A stretch of 64,000 nucleotides of DNA from JAJZEO01 sp964477345 (GCA_964477345.1 CAYZDL010000006.1:4147-68146), one strand, 5' to 3'; counted from the stretch's first letter, positions 35,909 through 45,971 are shown. Numbers and translations are program-made. Notes: generated from the letters alone by a model not told the origin.

Positions 35909-35971
35909 TTGTTTCAAAATTTGGCTGGCAAGCGGGATTGAAAGTCGCCTAGTGGAGCAGTTTTGAAACAA
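35909..35971 (+). promoter_or_regulatory. 11-bp inverted repeat (RNA hairpin) in the leader of the type II secretion operon
   Basis: TTGTTTCAAAA at 35909-35919 and its exact reverse complement TTTTGAAACAA at 35961-35971, with 41 bases between. Inside, GCT (35924-35926) can pair with AGC (35956-35958) to lengthen the stem. No run of T follows, so it is not an ordinary terminator. It sits between the candidate promoter and the TTG start at 35998, and could control operon translation or RNA stability. It is AT-rich, so some of the pairing could be fortuitous. Confidence 0.5.
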
Positions 35972-35997
35972 CTTCGGTATATTACAAAGGGTGTAGT

Positions 35998-37308
35998 TTG
36001 CTCGAGAATCGTCTAACATTACATCTGTGGAACAAGATCTTAGGTATAGGTGTTTGGTTTTTTGCCGCCATTGCGGTTACCATTCCTATTGCATCGTTGA
36101 TATTTTTTGCCCTCTATTCTGAGGGGGTCGATTTTTGGCATGATGATAAATCGGTGCCAACGACTGCTGTGAGCCCAATAAAATCGAATCAGGGAAAATT
36201 CGATGAAGTCTCGTACCCGTCATTGGGGTCTCTCTGGATCCCTTTGCCCGAAATGGCTGATCACCTAGTCTTTTTGAAATGCAACGACCGTCCCGACTGC
36301 ATAAAAGAAGAAAAAGTAGCGTTGATCGGATTAAAAGGAACCAATCAAGAAAAATTTGTCAAGGAAGGGGATAGGGTCTACCTTTCTTGCATTGATCAAG
36401 ATACAATGGGTTTTTCTGAAAAACCGACTCCCTTTTCTCTCCAATTTTCTTTAAATGAGGAAGGTCAGATGGAGGTTAGCTTTGTAACAAAGTACATGGG
36501 CTTGAATGACCAAAACATATTTGAATCTGTCTCTCATTTCACCCTCGAACGGAATGAAAAACATCGCCAAATTGAACCAAAAGAGAAAGGATTAAAGAAG
36601 ATGGCTGAGGCATTTGCCCTTGCAAAATGTTACTCTTCCGACCTGCTCTTTGATCTCTATGGGGGAGAAGAATATACCAAGATCAAGCAAAAATATCGCT
36701 TAAAAGTTCCCAAAGAGGAGGGCGACGATTACTTATTCATAGTTGCAGGCGACCTCATTACGTTTGAAGAAGGTAAATGGGTAGTGTCAAACGGAAAAAC
36801 ATTGGGAAAACCTTTGGCCTTTGTCAAAACAATTCAAGGGAAAAACTGCGAACTTATCCTTTGGGGTGAGAGTGGGATTTCGTCACTCGATATTTCAATT
36901 CCTCTCAGCTTAGGATCTCCTTTTTCTACGAATATGCATGAAGTCTTCTCTAAATTGCATAAACGAACTGAAACTTCAATCATGTGTGATTTGGCTGGTA
37001 AACACACGGTAGTTCAAAAGGGAGACTGGTTTATTAAAACCAACGGGAAATGGCGGAGCTTAAGGCATCTAAGGGATCTAAAAGATTTTTTAGGGTATGT
37101 TTTAAAGGGGGAACTGTTTATCTTTGACGGAATTGAAATGAGGGGGAGCAGCAACCATTTTATGGGTCACTACTTCAATGATGAGAGAACTCAAGTAGTT
37201 AAAATCGACATTCAACTTGGTGAAAAGGGGAATAAAGAAAAAAGTCAAATGAAGAAAAAGAAACATCCTTTGGGGATTAGTTCAAAAGAGGGAGTTCACA
37301 AAGAGTGA
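35998..37308 (+). CDS. conserved first gene of the chlamydial type II secretion operon
   Basis: A 436-residue protein with one N-terminal membrane span (about 14-40) and a large periplasmic part of mixed strands, with several repeated short beta units and a basic C-terminal tail (KKKKH). Start is TTG. The gene overlaps gspD by 4 bases. An equivalent gene (from memory, CT573) lies before gspD in C. trachomatis. GspC and GspL/M are absent from the operon, so this protein may replace an inner-membrane assembly part such as GspC. No domain can be named, and the link to the secretin is inferred. Confidence 0.6.
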   Translation: MLENRLTLHLWNKILGIGVWFFAAIAVTIPIASLIFFALYSEGVDFWHDDKSVPTTAVSPIKSNQGKFDEVSYPSLGSLWIPLPEMADHLVFLKCNDRPDCIKEEKVALIGLKGTNQEKFVKEGDRVYLSCIDQDTMGFSEKPTPFSLQFSLNEEGQMEVSFVTKYMGLNDQNIFESVSHFTLERNEKHRQIEPKEKGLKKMAEAFALAKCYSSDLLFDLYGGEEYTKIKQKYRLKVPKEEGDDYLFIVAGDLITFEEGKWVVSNGKTLGKPLAFVKTIQGKNCELILWGESGISSLDISIPLSLGSPFSTNMHEVFSKLHKRTETSIMCDLAGKHTVVQKGDWFIKTNGKWRSLRHLRDLKDFLGYVLKGELFIFDGIEMRGSSNHFMGHYFNDERTQVVKIDIQLGEKGNKEKSQMKKKKHPLGISSKEGVHKE

Positions 37309-39716
37309 GAAGTCTACAAATCGCCTTTCTTCTATGTTCTTTTCTTTTGTGCGCAAGTGAAGAAGACCGTTTGACTCCCATGTCGATTGAAGAAAAGCTT
37401 TCAATGGTAGGGGCCAATCCTCCTCAGAACTCTCCTTCTGAAGATCAAGTAGGCTCTTCTTCCCAGATTTTACAAAGACTCTCCCAAGTACGTCATGATC
37501 TTAGAGAAAAGTATATCCGCTCTCAACAACTGATCGAAAAATCAGCTTCTGAGGATCAATCTTTAGAGCTTTTAGATGAGATCAATGAATTACGGTCAGA
37601 ACTGATCGAATTAGAACAAATGTGGCGCTCTCTTCAGTCGCAAGAAATTCAAAAAGACTCGGAGGCTAGTGGCATCTGGCAAAATGAAGAGACTTCGATT
37701 TCTGAATTAGTGATGGAGTATGGATCCTCAGATTATCTTTACGTTATTCCTCCCGAAGTTGCTGTTCTGAAGCTTAATCTTCACTCTGCTTTGCTGATCC
37801 CTAGGGATTCATGGTCGTCCTTGATCGAAGCCATTTTTAAACATAACGGGATTGGGGTGAAAGAGATTAACCCGTATGTAAAGCAATTATACCTTCTCAA
37901 ACAAGATTTTATCACTTTTTCTTCAATTATTGTGGAAAAGGAGCAGCTGGCTTTTTTCGAAAAACGGGAAAGAATCGCTTTTGTCTATTCTCCACCTATA
38001 GCACAGCTCAAGCAGGCATTCTACTTTATTGAGAGATTTCGCGATCCAAAAACCACCTTTGTCTACCAAGCAGGGGCGAAAATCGCCATCGTTGGTTTTC
38101 AAGAAGAGGTGAAGAGATTAGTCAATCTCTGCGACAACGTTTGGGAAAATGGAGGGGATAAAGTTGTCCGAGTTGTCACCTCATCGAAATTACAGTCAGA
38201 AGAAATGATCAAGGTCCTCAAATCTTATTTTGGAGGATTGTCAGATCCTAGTCGTTCAATCATTACGATGAAGGGGGGGCATGATCTAACAGCAACCCCC
38301 CTTGCAAGCGAAAGTGGGATTATTTTGATTGGTGAGAAGGCTCTTGTTGAAAAAGCAGAAGCAGTAGTAAGGGAGACCGAGTGTCAAGTAAGCGACCCCT
38401 CTGAATTGACAGTGTTTTGGCATACATGTAGTCACAGCAACCCCACGGATTTAGCCGATGTCCTTGATCGAGTTTATACTTCTTTGATTCATACAGCGAT
38501 GGAAATTCCCTCTGAAGAAGGGATGGTGACCAAAGATCCTCACTTTGGAGAGGGGGTCACTGATTCAGGAGATGATGATATTGAACAAGGGTTGTACAAT
38601 CCGCCATTAGAGAGGGTTAAGCCTTGGTCTACCCGCTTAGGTAGATCCAAAGAAAAGAAAAACGATACCGATGAACTCAAGATTAAGTCGGGAAATTTCA
38701 TCCCTTACCCATCGACAGGGTCCATTTTGATGGTCATTCGTAAGGATATGGTCGGAAAGATTAAAGAGGTTATTAGACGTCTTGATATTCCGAAAAGAAT
38801 GGTCGAGATCGAAGTTTTGATGGTTGAGCGGCGTTTGAAGAATACAGCCCGATCAGGAATCAACATTTTGAAATTAGGTTCAGCCGCTGACAATATTAAT
38901 CAACTTGGGGCTGAATTTTACGGGGATGGGACAAAAGCGATGAAGGGGCTCTTTGAGTTTATCTACTCAGGAACGAAGAATGTCCATTTTCCTGCTATCG
39001 ATTTGTCCTATAATTTTCTCCTTTCGCAAGAAGATATTCGTGTAACGGCAGCTCCATCGGTCATTACGATTAACCAATCTCCTGCTATCATTTCGATTAC
39101 CGATCAAATTTCAATCAATAATGGTGCCTCACCAGTACAGACAAACAACGGTTTTGTATTCAAAGACTCATATGAGAGGGCTGATTTTGGTATTACCATC
39201 AAATTGACCCCGACTGTTCACGAGCCTGAAATTGGCGATGCCGACGGACAAATCTACGTCACCTTAGAAAACGACATTTCGTTTGAAACCATCAAGAGAT
39301 TAGATGGTGGGGAAAATCACAAGCCCGATGTACACAAAAGACAAGTCAAGAACCAAGTAAGAATCCCCGATGGCCAAACAGTGATCTTAGGGGGATTGAA
39401 GAGCAAAAATCAGGAAGATAAAACTGACAAGATCCCCTTTTTAGGCGAGATTCCAGGTTTTGGTAAGTTGTTTGGGACTAATTTGCTTACCGACACTTCA
39501 GGGGAGATGTTTATTTTTATTAAGCCTCGAGTCGTCCATGATCCAAAGACCGATTTGATTCAACTGAGAGAAGAGAAGCTAAGGGCAAGGCCGGGAGATA
39601 TTCAAGGTTATCTCGATCGGATTGCTGAATCGAGAAAGAAGTCTAGCGAAAGAACGTTCAAACGTAGTTGGAACATGTTTTTTGGGATGAGAGAAGATGG
39701 TACAGTCAAGCTCTAA
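37305..39716 (+). CDS. gspD: type II secretion system outer-membrane secretin
   Basis: GspD forms the multimeric outer-membrane channel for folded proteins. Residues 1-18 are a signal peptide (ending LLCAS). A coiled coil (45-110) takes the place of the usual N0 start, followed by N1-N3-like ring domains, a Ser/Glu linker, and the C-terminal secretin domain with ITVAAPSV-like and RIPDGQTVILGGLKS motifs and FLGEIPGFGKLFG. The length, 803, is longer than most GspD. No pilotin gene is next to it. The last 20 bases overlap gspE. Confidence 0.9.
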   Translation: MRSLQIAFLLCSFLLCASEEDRLTPMSIEEKLSMVGANPPQNSPSEDQVGSSSQILQRLSQVRHDLREKYIRSQQLIEKSASEDQSLELLDEINELRSELIELEQMWRSLQSQEIQKDSEASGIWQNEETSISELVMEYGSSDYLYVIPPEVAVLKLNLHSALLIPRDSWSSLIEAIFKHNGIGVKEINPYVKQLYLLKQDFITFSSIIVEKEQLAFFEKRERIAFVYSPPIAQLKQAFYFIERFRDPKTTFVYQAGAKIAIVGFQEEVKRLVNLCDNVWENGGDKVVRVVTSSKLQSEEMIKVLKSYFGGLSDPSRSIITMKGGHDLTATPLASESGIILIGEKALVEKAEAVVRETECQVSDPSELTVFWHTCSHSNPTDLADVLDRVYTSLIHTAMEIPSEEGMVTKDPHFGEGVTDSGDDDIEQGLYNPPLERVKPWSTRLGRSKEKKNDTDELKIKSGNFIPYPSTGSILMVIRKDMVGKIKEVIRRLDIPKRMVEIEVLMVERRLKNTARSGINILKLGSAADNINQLGAEFYGDGTKAMKGLFEFIYSGTKNVHFPAIDLSYNFLLSQEDIRVTAAPSVITINQSPAIISITDQISINNGASPVQTNNGFVFKDSYERADFGITIKLTPTVHEPEIGDADGQIYVTLENDISFETIKRLDGGENHKPDVHKRQVKNQVRIPDGQTVILGGLKSKNQEDKTDKIPFLGEIPGFGKLFGTNLLTDTSGEMFIFIKPRVVHDPKTDLIQLREEKLRARPGDIQGYLDRIAESRKKSSERTFKRSWNMFFGMREDGTVKL

Positions 39717-41294
39717 GATCTTAGAACCAATCGAAATTTTGGCAAGACGTTCAGGCCTTGTTGTGGAATACGATATCGACTCGTTTGAATTTGTCAAAAA
39801 TAAGCTCAGAGTTTTGCCCTATGCATTTGTGAAAAAGCATGTTCTTATCCCCCTAAAAAAAGAAGGGGGAGAGCTTTATGTCGCCCTTTCAGATCCATTT
39901 GATCTCACAGCTGTTGAAGAGATCCGTTATATGACAGGAACTCCTGTCATTGAGAGATTGGCTCCCCGGCATCTAATTGAAAAAGCAATAGAGAAAATTT
40001 ATCAACAACATGATGAAGAGGCGACCGAATTCATCCAGGGACTTGACGAAACGCCAACAGATGAGATTAAATATGCTCATGAAAAAGAATACGATTTGCT
40101 CGACAATGACACAGATTCGGCGGTCATAAAATCACTCAACATGATTCTTGTCGAAGCTTTATCTCAGGGTGCCTCAGACATTCATTTTGAACCCTATGAA
40201 AGTGGTCTAACCNNNNNNNNNNCGACGGGATTTTGCAATTACGCCATACCATGCCTCCTGAAATTGTCTCTCCTTTGGCGACACGTATCAAGGTTTTAGC
40301 TCAATTAGATATCGCAGAGCGTAGATTACCCCAAGACGGAAGAATCAAGTTGAGAATGGGGGGGAGGGAAATTGATTTTCGTGTCAGTACCATTCCGATT
40401 GTATTAGGAGAGAGAATCGTACTCAGGATTTTGGATAGGGCCCAGCTGATGGTCGGATTTGAAAAAATGGGAATGAGGCCCAATCTTCTCAAGAGACTCA
40501 GAGCCCATATCAAAAAAAATCAAGGGATGATCCTCGTGACAGGCCCTACAGGAAGTGGAAAATCGACAACCCTATACAGTGCGCTATCAGAAATTCTTTC
40601 CTCTGAAATCAATATTATGACCATTGAGGATCCTGTAGAATTCAAAATCGAGAGGATGGCCCAAATCAGCGTAAACTCTAAGATTGATCTTAGTTTTGCA
40701 AAGGGATTAAGACATATTTTAAGACAAGACCCTGATGTCATTATGGTGGGGGAGATTCGAGATAAGGAGACCGCCGAAATTGCAATACAAGCAGCTCTTA
40801 CAGGACACCTGGTTTTGAGTACACTCCATACAAATGATGCCCCCTCAGCAATTGCAAGATTAGTCGATATGGGAATTGAGCCCTATTTAATTTCCTCATC
40901 AGTCCTCTCTATTATGGCGCAGCGGCTTGTAAGGACGATTTGCCAAGATTGCAAGAGAGACGATTTTATGACTAAGGAAGAGGCCTCACTGAATCATCTT
41001 AAACTCCCAGACAAATTGTTTGAAGCAGGACCCGTCAAGTTTTCTAAGGGACAAGGGTGTCCCCATTGCTTTGGTAGTGGATACAAGGGACGGTGTGGAA
41101 TCTACGAATTGATGGATGTCACTTCAAAGATAAAAAGACAAATTCTTTTGAGCGCTGAGAGCACAGAAATCAAGCGAATTGCACAAGAAGAAGGAATGGA
41201 GAGTTTAGCGCAAGAAGGAATCAAACTTGCCCTCCAGGGAAAAACGACCATTGATGAGGTGCTTCGTATCACCTCCGGAGTGGGAGAGATTTAA
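39697..41294 (+). CDS. gspE: type II secretion ATPase GspE, interrupted by assembly gap
   Basis: GspE is the cytoplasmic hexameric ATPase that powers pseudopilus growth. The N-terminal 150 residues form the N1E/N2E domains. IHFEPYESGLT leads to the 10-N gap, after which DGILQLRH resumes in another frame. Walker A is GPTGSGKSTT; MTIEDPVEF, RQDPDVIMVGEIRD (Walker B) and HTNDAP follow, and the four-Cys zinc motif is CQDC..CPHC. Both sides clearly belong together. The family sequence at the gap is five codons (Val-Arg-x-Arg-Ile) just before DG, so 14 missing bases would restore the frame exactly. The stop is directly followed by the gspF start. Confidence 0.92.
40213..40222. other. assembly gap (10 N) inside gspE
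   Basis: Ten N bases. The frame before (ending ACC at 40212) and after (GAC at 40224) can only be joined if the number of missing bases leaves remainder 2 on division by 3. Fourteen bases would fit the five codons expected from the family. Confidence 0.95.
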
Positions 41295-42473
41295 ATGGCC
41301 CTTTTTGAATACACAGAGCTACTAGAGGGTGGGAAGAAAAAAACAGGGGTGATTGACGCGGATACCCTTCTTTCTGCGAAGACAAAACTTCGGCAAATGC
41401 GGGTGATCGTTACTAAAATCTCTCTTGCAAAGAAGAAGCGACGAAGTTTTTTTAGTAAGACATTGCTCATTAATTTTACTCGAGAAGTGATGCAGCTACT
41501 CTCTTCAGGGCTTCCTCTCTATGAAAGTCTCTTGACGATTGAAGAGAAGTATAAAAATCACAAAGCACACGCCATATTCCTCGACTTGTGTGATAAAGTG
41601 AAGGGGGGAAGCAAGTTTTCAAAAGCGCTTGCTTCACACCCCATAATTTTTGATCAACTCTATGTTTCGATGGTAGAAGCAGGGGAAAACACAGGGCGCC
41701 TTGACAAAGCGTTTCTTCAACTTTTTCGAGTTCTTTCAAGGTCAGAAAAATTTAAAAGGCAGATACGTGCCGCCATGCTTTATCCTCTCTTTCTTGCCTC
41801 TTTCTGTGGTGTGGTGCTCGTAGGATTGTTTCTCTTCCTAATCCCTTCAATGAAAGAACTATTTGAAGGACGCTCGCTTCATCCTATGACAAAAGCTGTT
41901 CTTGCCATCAGTGATGCCATGAACACGCATGCTTTTTGGTTTTTCCCTATATTGGCTTTTTTGGGTCTAACCCTCGCCTGGCTTCTAAAACAGGACAAGA
42001 CAAAAAAACAGTTTCAACTGATTTTTATTCACATTCCTCTATTGAAGCAGATGATCATGGAAGCGGTTTTGATGAGATTTTTTCGCGTAATGGCTGTTCT
42101 TCTTGAAAGTGGAGTTCCTATCTCGAAAGCACTCCGCTTGGCTCGCGGTGTGATGAATAACCCTGCCTATGAAAAGGTTATTTGTGAGACCGAAGAGGGA
42201 ATTATTACTGGGTTAAAATTGTCGTATCTATTTAGACAATCCCCCTTAATACCCCCTCTAGTTGTCAGAATGATCGCAACGGCGGAGGAGACCGGATCAC
42301 TTTCTGAGATGATGATGAATATTGCTGAAATTTATGAAGAAATGTTTGAAAGATCTATCTCCCAGTTTACAAATCTATTGCAACCTGTTATGCTACTCAT
42401 TCTTGGGCTAATGGTCGGAACTGTTTTGTTGGCTGTATTGTTGCCGATGACCGATGTTTCGTCGATTACATGA
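41295..42473 (+). CDS. gspF: type II secretion inner-membrane platform protein GspF
   Basis: GspF anchors the ATPase and pseudopilus in the inner membrane. The 392-residue protein shows two T2SSF domains (about 65-190 and 270-390), each with a helical cytoplasmic part and the typical GESG-like/ETGRLDKAF and ETGSLSEMM motifs, and three membrane spans (near 165-190, 215-235 and 365-385). The start follows the gspE stop without a gap and the stop overlaps the next gene. Length is normal for the family. Confidence 0.93.
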   Translation: MALFEYTELLEGGKKKTGVIDADTLLSAKTKLRQMRVIVTKISLAKKKRRSFFSKTLLINFTREVMQLLSSGLPLYESLLTIEEKYKNHKAHAIFLDLCDKVKGGSKFSKALASHPIIFDQLYVSMVEAGENTGRLDKAFLQLFRVLSRSEKFKRQIRAAMLYPLFLASFCGVVLVGLFLFLIPSMKELFEGRSLHPMTKAVLAISDAMNTHAFWFFPILAFLGLTLAWLLKQDKTKKQFQLIFIHIPLLKQMIMEAVLMRFFRVMAVLLESGVPISKALRLARGVMNNPAYEKVICETEEGIITGLKLSYLFRQSPLIPPLVVRMIATAEETGSLSEMMMNIAEIYEEMFERSISQFTNLLQPVMLLILGLMVGTVLLAVLLPMTDVSSIT

Positions 42474-42493
42474 TAATGAGGGAGAATATTATT

Positions 42494-42928
42494 ATGAATA
42501 TTAAAAAGAGAGCAATTACCCTTTTAGAGATGATGATTGTCATTTTCATCATAGGAATCATAGGAAGCGTTGTCGGGTATAGCATGAAGGGATCTCTCAA
42601 TGAGGGGCGAGCTTTTAAATCGGAACAAGGGTCAAAACAAGTTTACGATCTTTTGATGCTCAGCATTGCCAATGGAAGGAGCCTTAGTCAAGTGATAAAG
42701 GCCCCCGAGACATACTTGAGTGAAACAGGATTAGCGAGCAACCCCAAAAAAATGATCAAGGATGGGTGGAATCAAAAATTTGTGATTCGGAAAATTGGAG
42801 ACAATGACATGATTATCTACTCATCTGAATGGCATAAATATCTGGTAGAAAAAAAGAAGATTGACGAATCAGAATTGCATGAAATGTACCCCTGGGCTTT
42901 CCCCGAGAATCTTGATGAAGTGCTCTAG
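42494..42928 (+). CDS. gspG: major pseudopilin GspG-like
   Basis: GspG is the main subunit of the periplasmic pseudopilus. From the ATG at 42494, which has a GGGAG site, it has 144 residues. The N-terminus is MNIKKRA-ITLLEMMIV: a short basic leader, the cut before Ile, Glu at position 5 and a hydrophobic helix. The residue before the cut is Ala, not the usual Gly. The globular C-terminal part is short, with a WNQKFVI motif. Prepilin peptidase is needed but not encoded here. It overlaps the next pseudopilin gene by 14 bases. Confidence 0.88.
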   Translation: MNIKKRAITLLEMMIVIFIIGIIGSVVGYSMKGSLNEGRAFKSEQGSKQVYDLLMLSIANGRSLSQVIKAPETYLSETGLASNPKKMIKDGWNQKFVIRKIGDNDMIIYSSEWHKYLVEKKKIDESELHEMYPWAFPENLDEVL

Positions 42929-43370
42929 TAAGCATTTCACTCTTTTTGAGGTCGTGATCTCGATGGTCCTCTTGAGTCTCATTTCCTCCTTTTTTGTCTT
43001 CAAAGGTTGGGAGCTGATCGCACAACATCGCTTTTTATCATCATGCCGTAGGATTCAAAACGAAGTCTATGGAGCTAAGTTAAACGCTCTCTCATTTGGT
43101 CGCGACTTTGTATGTAGATTTACACCTGAAGGATCGAAAACAAAACTCTATATAGAATGTTTTGATCCCCCCAAAATCCTAGGTAACCGTGTTAACCGTA
43201 CCATTGACCTTCCCAATCTTAAATTAGAAGGTGAGATACTTTTTTATTCTAACGGCTTTGTCTCTCCTAGTGAGAGTTTAATTTGCCAACCGATCAAAGG
43301 GAATTGTAAGGCAAGAGAAATCCCTCTTGTGCAAATTGATCGCATGAAAGTCAAAGAAGATGTATCTTGA
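42915..43370 (+). CDS. minor pseudopilin (GspH/I/J/K-like)
   Basis: 151 residues from ATG 42915. A very short leader MKCSSKH is followed by FTLFEVVISMVLLSLI: Phe at +1, Glu at +5 and a hydrophobic helix, as in prepilins. The residue before the cut is His, unusual because Gly is normal. The C-terminal part contains four cysteines and strand-rich segments, so a disulphide-bonded globular head is likely. It overlaps gspG by 14 bases. In C. trachomatis a hypothetical gene follows gspG (CT568 from memory); this may match it. Confidence 0.72.
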   Translation: MKCSSKHFTLFEVVISMVLLSLISSFFVFKGWELIAQHRFLSSCRRIQNEVYGAKLNALSFGRDFVCRFTPEGSKTKLYIECFDPPKILGNRVNRTIDLPNLKLEGEILFYSNGFVSPSESLICQPIKGNCKAREIPLVQIDRMKVKEDVS

Positions 43371-43406
43371 AAATTGTTTCAGTATAAAGCCCCCAAGGAG
43401 TTTTTC

Positions 43407-45971
43407 ATGGACCGTTTTTTCGCACTACTCTGTTTTTCTCTTCTATCTTTTGCCTCCTGCTATGCTGAAGATGAACATCTACAAGAAACCCCGAACATCG
43501 CAATCATTCGAAATCACTTGTTAGGAATTGAACCAGAGTGGCAACCGAAGATTATGAAAAGTTATGAGACAGGGCAACCACTTGAAGTTAATTACTATAG
43601 TGATAACGAAAATGATGAATTGGTTTTGAGCAAAAGAATAGTCTATTATGAAAATGGTGCAAAATTAGAAGAAGTTGATTATGGTGTCGAAGGGGAAGAG
43701 AAAGGCTTATTACACGGTCTTTATGTCAAATGGTTCCCGAATGGAAAAGAGCAAGAGATTACCAACTATAAAAAAGGGCAACTGCATGGGCAAAGGATAG
43801 TCTTTCATTTGAATGGGACCTTTGCAATAAAAGAGAGTTATGAAGAGGGAAATCTGGTAGGTGTCAGAGATTCATTTTTCGAAGATAGCAAGAAAAAGAC
43901 CGAGGATCATTATCTTATAGGTCTTCTTCATGGGGAAAGTTGGGAATATTACCCCAACGGAAAAAGGAAAGCTCTGACAACCTATAAAAACGGTCTTCGA
44001 CAAGGGTACGCCTTTGAGTGGCATGAAAATGGTGTCATTTCTGCTAAAACGTTCTATAAAGATAATATCTGCACAAATGATGGGAAGAATTCAGCTCGCA
44101 TTGAATATGACGAATATCATGCTCTTAAAGAGGTGGCTGATTATGAAAATAATGAGCGACACGGGATGACCATTGTTTACTACCTCTCTGGGCAGGAAAA
44201 GCAAAGAAGACCTTATGATCATGATCAGAAGCATGGATTGTGGATCTCTTATTTCGAAAACGGAGGTGTTCGAGGGGAAGAGTATTACCATCATGATGTT
44301 CCTGTGAAAAAGCACTGGATGAAACATGAAAATGGGAAGAATTACTGGGAGGCTGAATTTGATGACTTTGGGACAACAAAGAAGCCTATTCAAGTCTTTT
44401 CACCTGAGGGGGTTCTTTTAAAGGAATTTTCCTTAAAAGAAGGGAAATACCAGGGAAAGTTTCTCGATTGGTACCCAAGTGGTGTCTTGAAGTTTGATGG
44501 AAATCAAAAAATGGGTGAGCTTGACGGCGAGGTGTTACAATACTTTGAGAATGGGATGCCCTGGGTTTTTAGCAACTACAATGAAGGGAAACTTCATGGG
44601 AAAGTTCAACGTTGGTATGAAAATGGAATCATTGCATTCAAGGCTGAATACTGTGACAACGAGTTTTCGGGGGAGCTGATTGAATGGTTTGAAAATGGGG
44701 AAGTGAAACGGAGAGAATACTATGATCATGGCCTTCCCGACGGTCTTTTTCAACTTTACAATCAAAAAGGGACCCTTCTTTCGTCCAGCACATATTCTCA
44801 CGGTGAGCTCAATGGGGGTGTAAGAGAATATGATGAACTTGGCAATTTGCGTTATGATGCCACTTACAAAAACAATCTCCTCTGTGGGACCATCTCCTCC
44901 TATTATACTAATGAAAATCCCCATTATGTTTATGAATACCGCGATGGTAAAAAGAGTGGCAAGGGGATCGAATATTGGGAATCGGGGCAAATCAAGTACA
45001 AGGGCTTTTTCCAAAATGATAAAAATGAAGGGTTAGCGCAAGGCTTCTATGAAGATGGAGCACTTCAATTTACCCGTTTTTATAAAGGAGGAAATCCGGT
45101 TGGAGAGCAAAAATACTACTTCCCGAGTCAGTTCAAAGGGGAAAATGGCGAAGCAGTAATAAATCGCCTTCTCAACTATGACGGGTCTGGAAGACTTCAT
45201 AGTGAACAAAAGGTTTTCTACCCCTCAGGAGCGATTTCTTCGATAGTTACCTATGAAAACGGAGAACTGAATGGCCTAAAATCATTATGGTCCCCTGAAG
45301 GAGAGCTTCTTCAAGAGTGTTGGTATGAACATGATAAACTCGAAGGGAAGTTTTTCATGAAAGATCAAGGCAGCAGTGAAGTGATCTGTTATTATGAAAG
45401 GAACAAAAAACATGGTCCTTTCGAGCGATTTTTCCCGACTCATCCACGTTTTGGTAAGATAAAAGCTCTTGAAGCCAGTTATAACCGCGGATTTCTCGAA
45501 GGGGAAGTCACGGAATACAATGAAGCGGGGCTTAAAATGTCTACCTGCAATTTTGAACATGGAAAGAAAGAGGGGCCCGCCTACATTTTTGATACCCGGG
45601 GTCTTTTAATTTCAAAGATCTTGTTCTCAGGAGATAAGAAGAATGGTGAAACCCTTGAATACTATCCCAACGGCCGTGTGTCTCGAATGACTCCTTACGT
45701 TGAAGAGCTAATCCATGGTGAGCAATTGAGCTACTTTGTTGATGGCACCCCCTCAGCTCTATCTACGTACTCTAATGGTGCTCTCCATGGCGTTTGCAAA
45801 TCTTGGAACGAAAAAGGGGTCCTTATCTTTGAAGGATTTTATAACGAAGGAAAGAAGCACGGAAAATTTAACAAATACTATGACAACGGATCACACCGTC
45901 TCTTGCAAGAATACAAAAATGACCAACTTATTTCTAAGAAATCATTCGATCCTGACGGTAATGAACTCTAG
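43407..45971 (+). CDS. large exported MORN-type (YwqK-like) repeat protein
   Basis: 854 residues from ATG 43407, with a signal peptide ending FASCYA. The rest is almost entirely about 29 units of 23-24 residues with the core Gly-x-x-x-Gly-x-x-x-x-Tyr-x-x-x-Gly, such as LHGLYVKWFPNG and GEVLQYFENG. These are MORN_2 (YwqK) repeats and should form a long beta solenoid. No enzyme domain is seen. It lies 36 bases after the last pseudopilin gene on the same strand, so it is likely the last gene of the type II secretion operon and a candidate substrate. Outside the cell it might bind lipid, sugar or host protein; none is shown. Confidence 0.88.
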   Translation: MDRFFALLCFSLLSFASCYAEDEHLQETPNIAIIRNHLLGIEPEWQPKIMKSYETGQPLEVNYYSDNENDELVLSKRIVYYENGAKLEEVDYGVEGEEKGLLHGLYVKWFPNGKEQEITNYKKGQLHGQRIVFHLNGTFAIKESYEEGNLVGVRDSFFEDSKKKTEDHYLIGLLHGESWEYYPNGKRKALTTYKNGLRQGYAFEWHENGVISAKTFYKDNICTNDGKNSARIEYDEYHALKEVADYENNERHGMTIVYYLSGQEKQRRPYDHDQKHGLWISYFENGGVRGEEYYHHDVPVKKHWMKHENGKNYWEAEFDDFGTTKKPIQVFSPEGVLLKEFSLKEGKYQGKFLDWYPSGVLKFDGNQKMGELDGEVLQYFENGMPWVFSNYNEGKLHGKVQRWYENGIIAFKAEYCDNEFSGELIEWFENGEVKRREYYDHGLPDGLFQLYNQKGTLLSSSTYSHGELNGGVREYDELGNLRYDATYKNNLLCGTISSYYTNENPHYVYEYRDGKKSGKGIEYWESGQIKYKGFFQNDKNEGLAQGFYEDGALQFTRFYKGGNPVGEQKYYFPSQFKGENGEAVINRLLNYDGSGRLHSEQKVFYPSGAISSIVTYENGELNGLKSLWSPEGELLQECWYEHDKLEGKFFMKDQGSSEVICYYERNKKHGPFERFFPTHPRFGKIKALEASYNRGFLEGEVTEYNEAGLKMSTCNFEHGKKEGPAYIFDTRGLLISKILFSGDKKNGETLEYYPNGRVSRMTPYVEELIHGEQLSYFVDGTPSALSTYSNGALHGVCKSWNEKGVLIFEGFYNEGKKHGKFNKYYDNGSHRLLQEYKNDQLISKKSFDPDGNEL

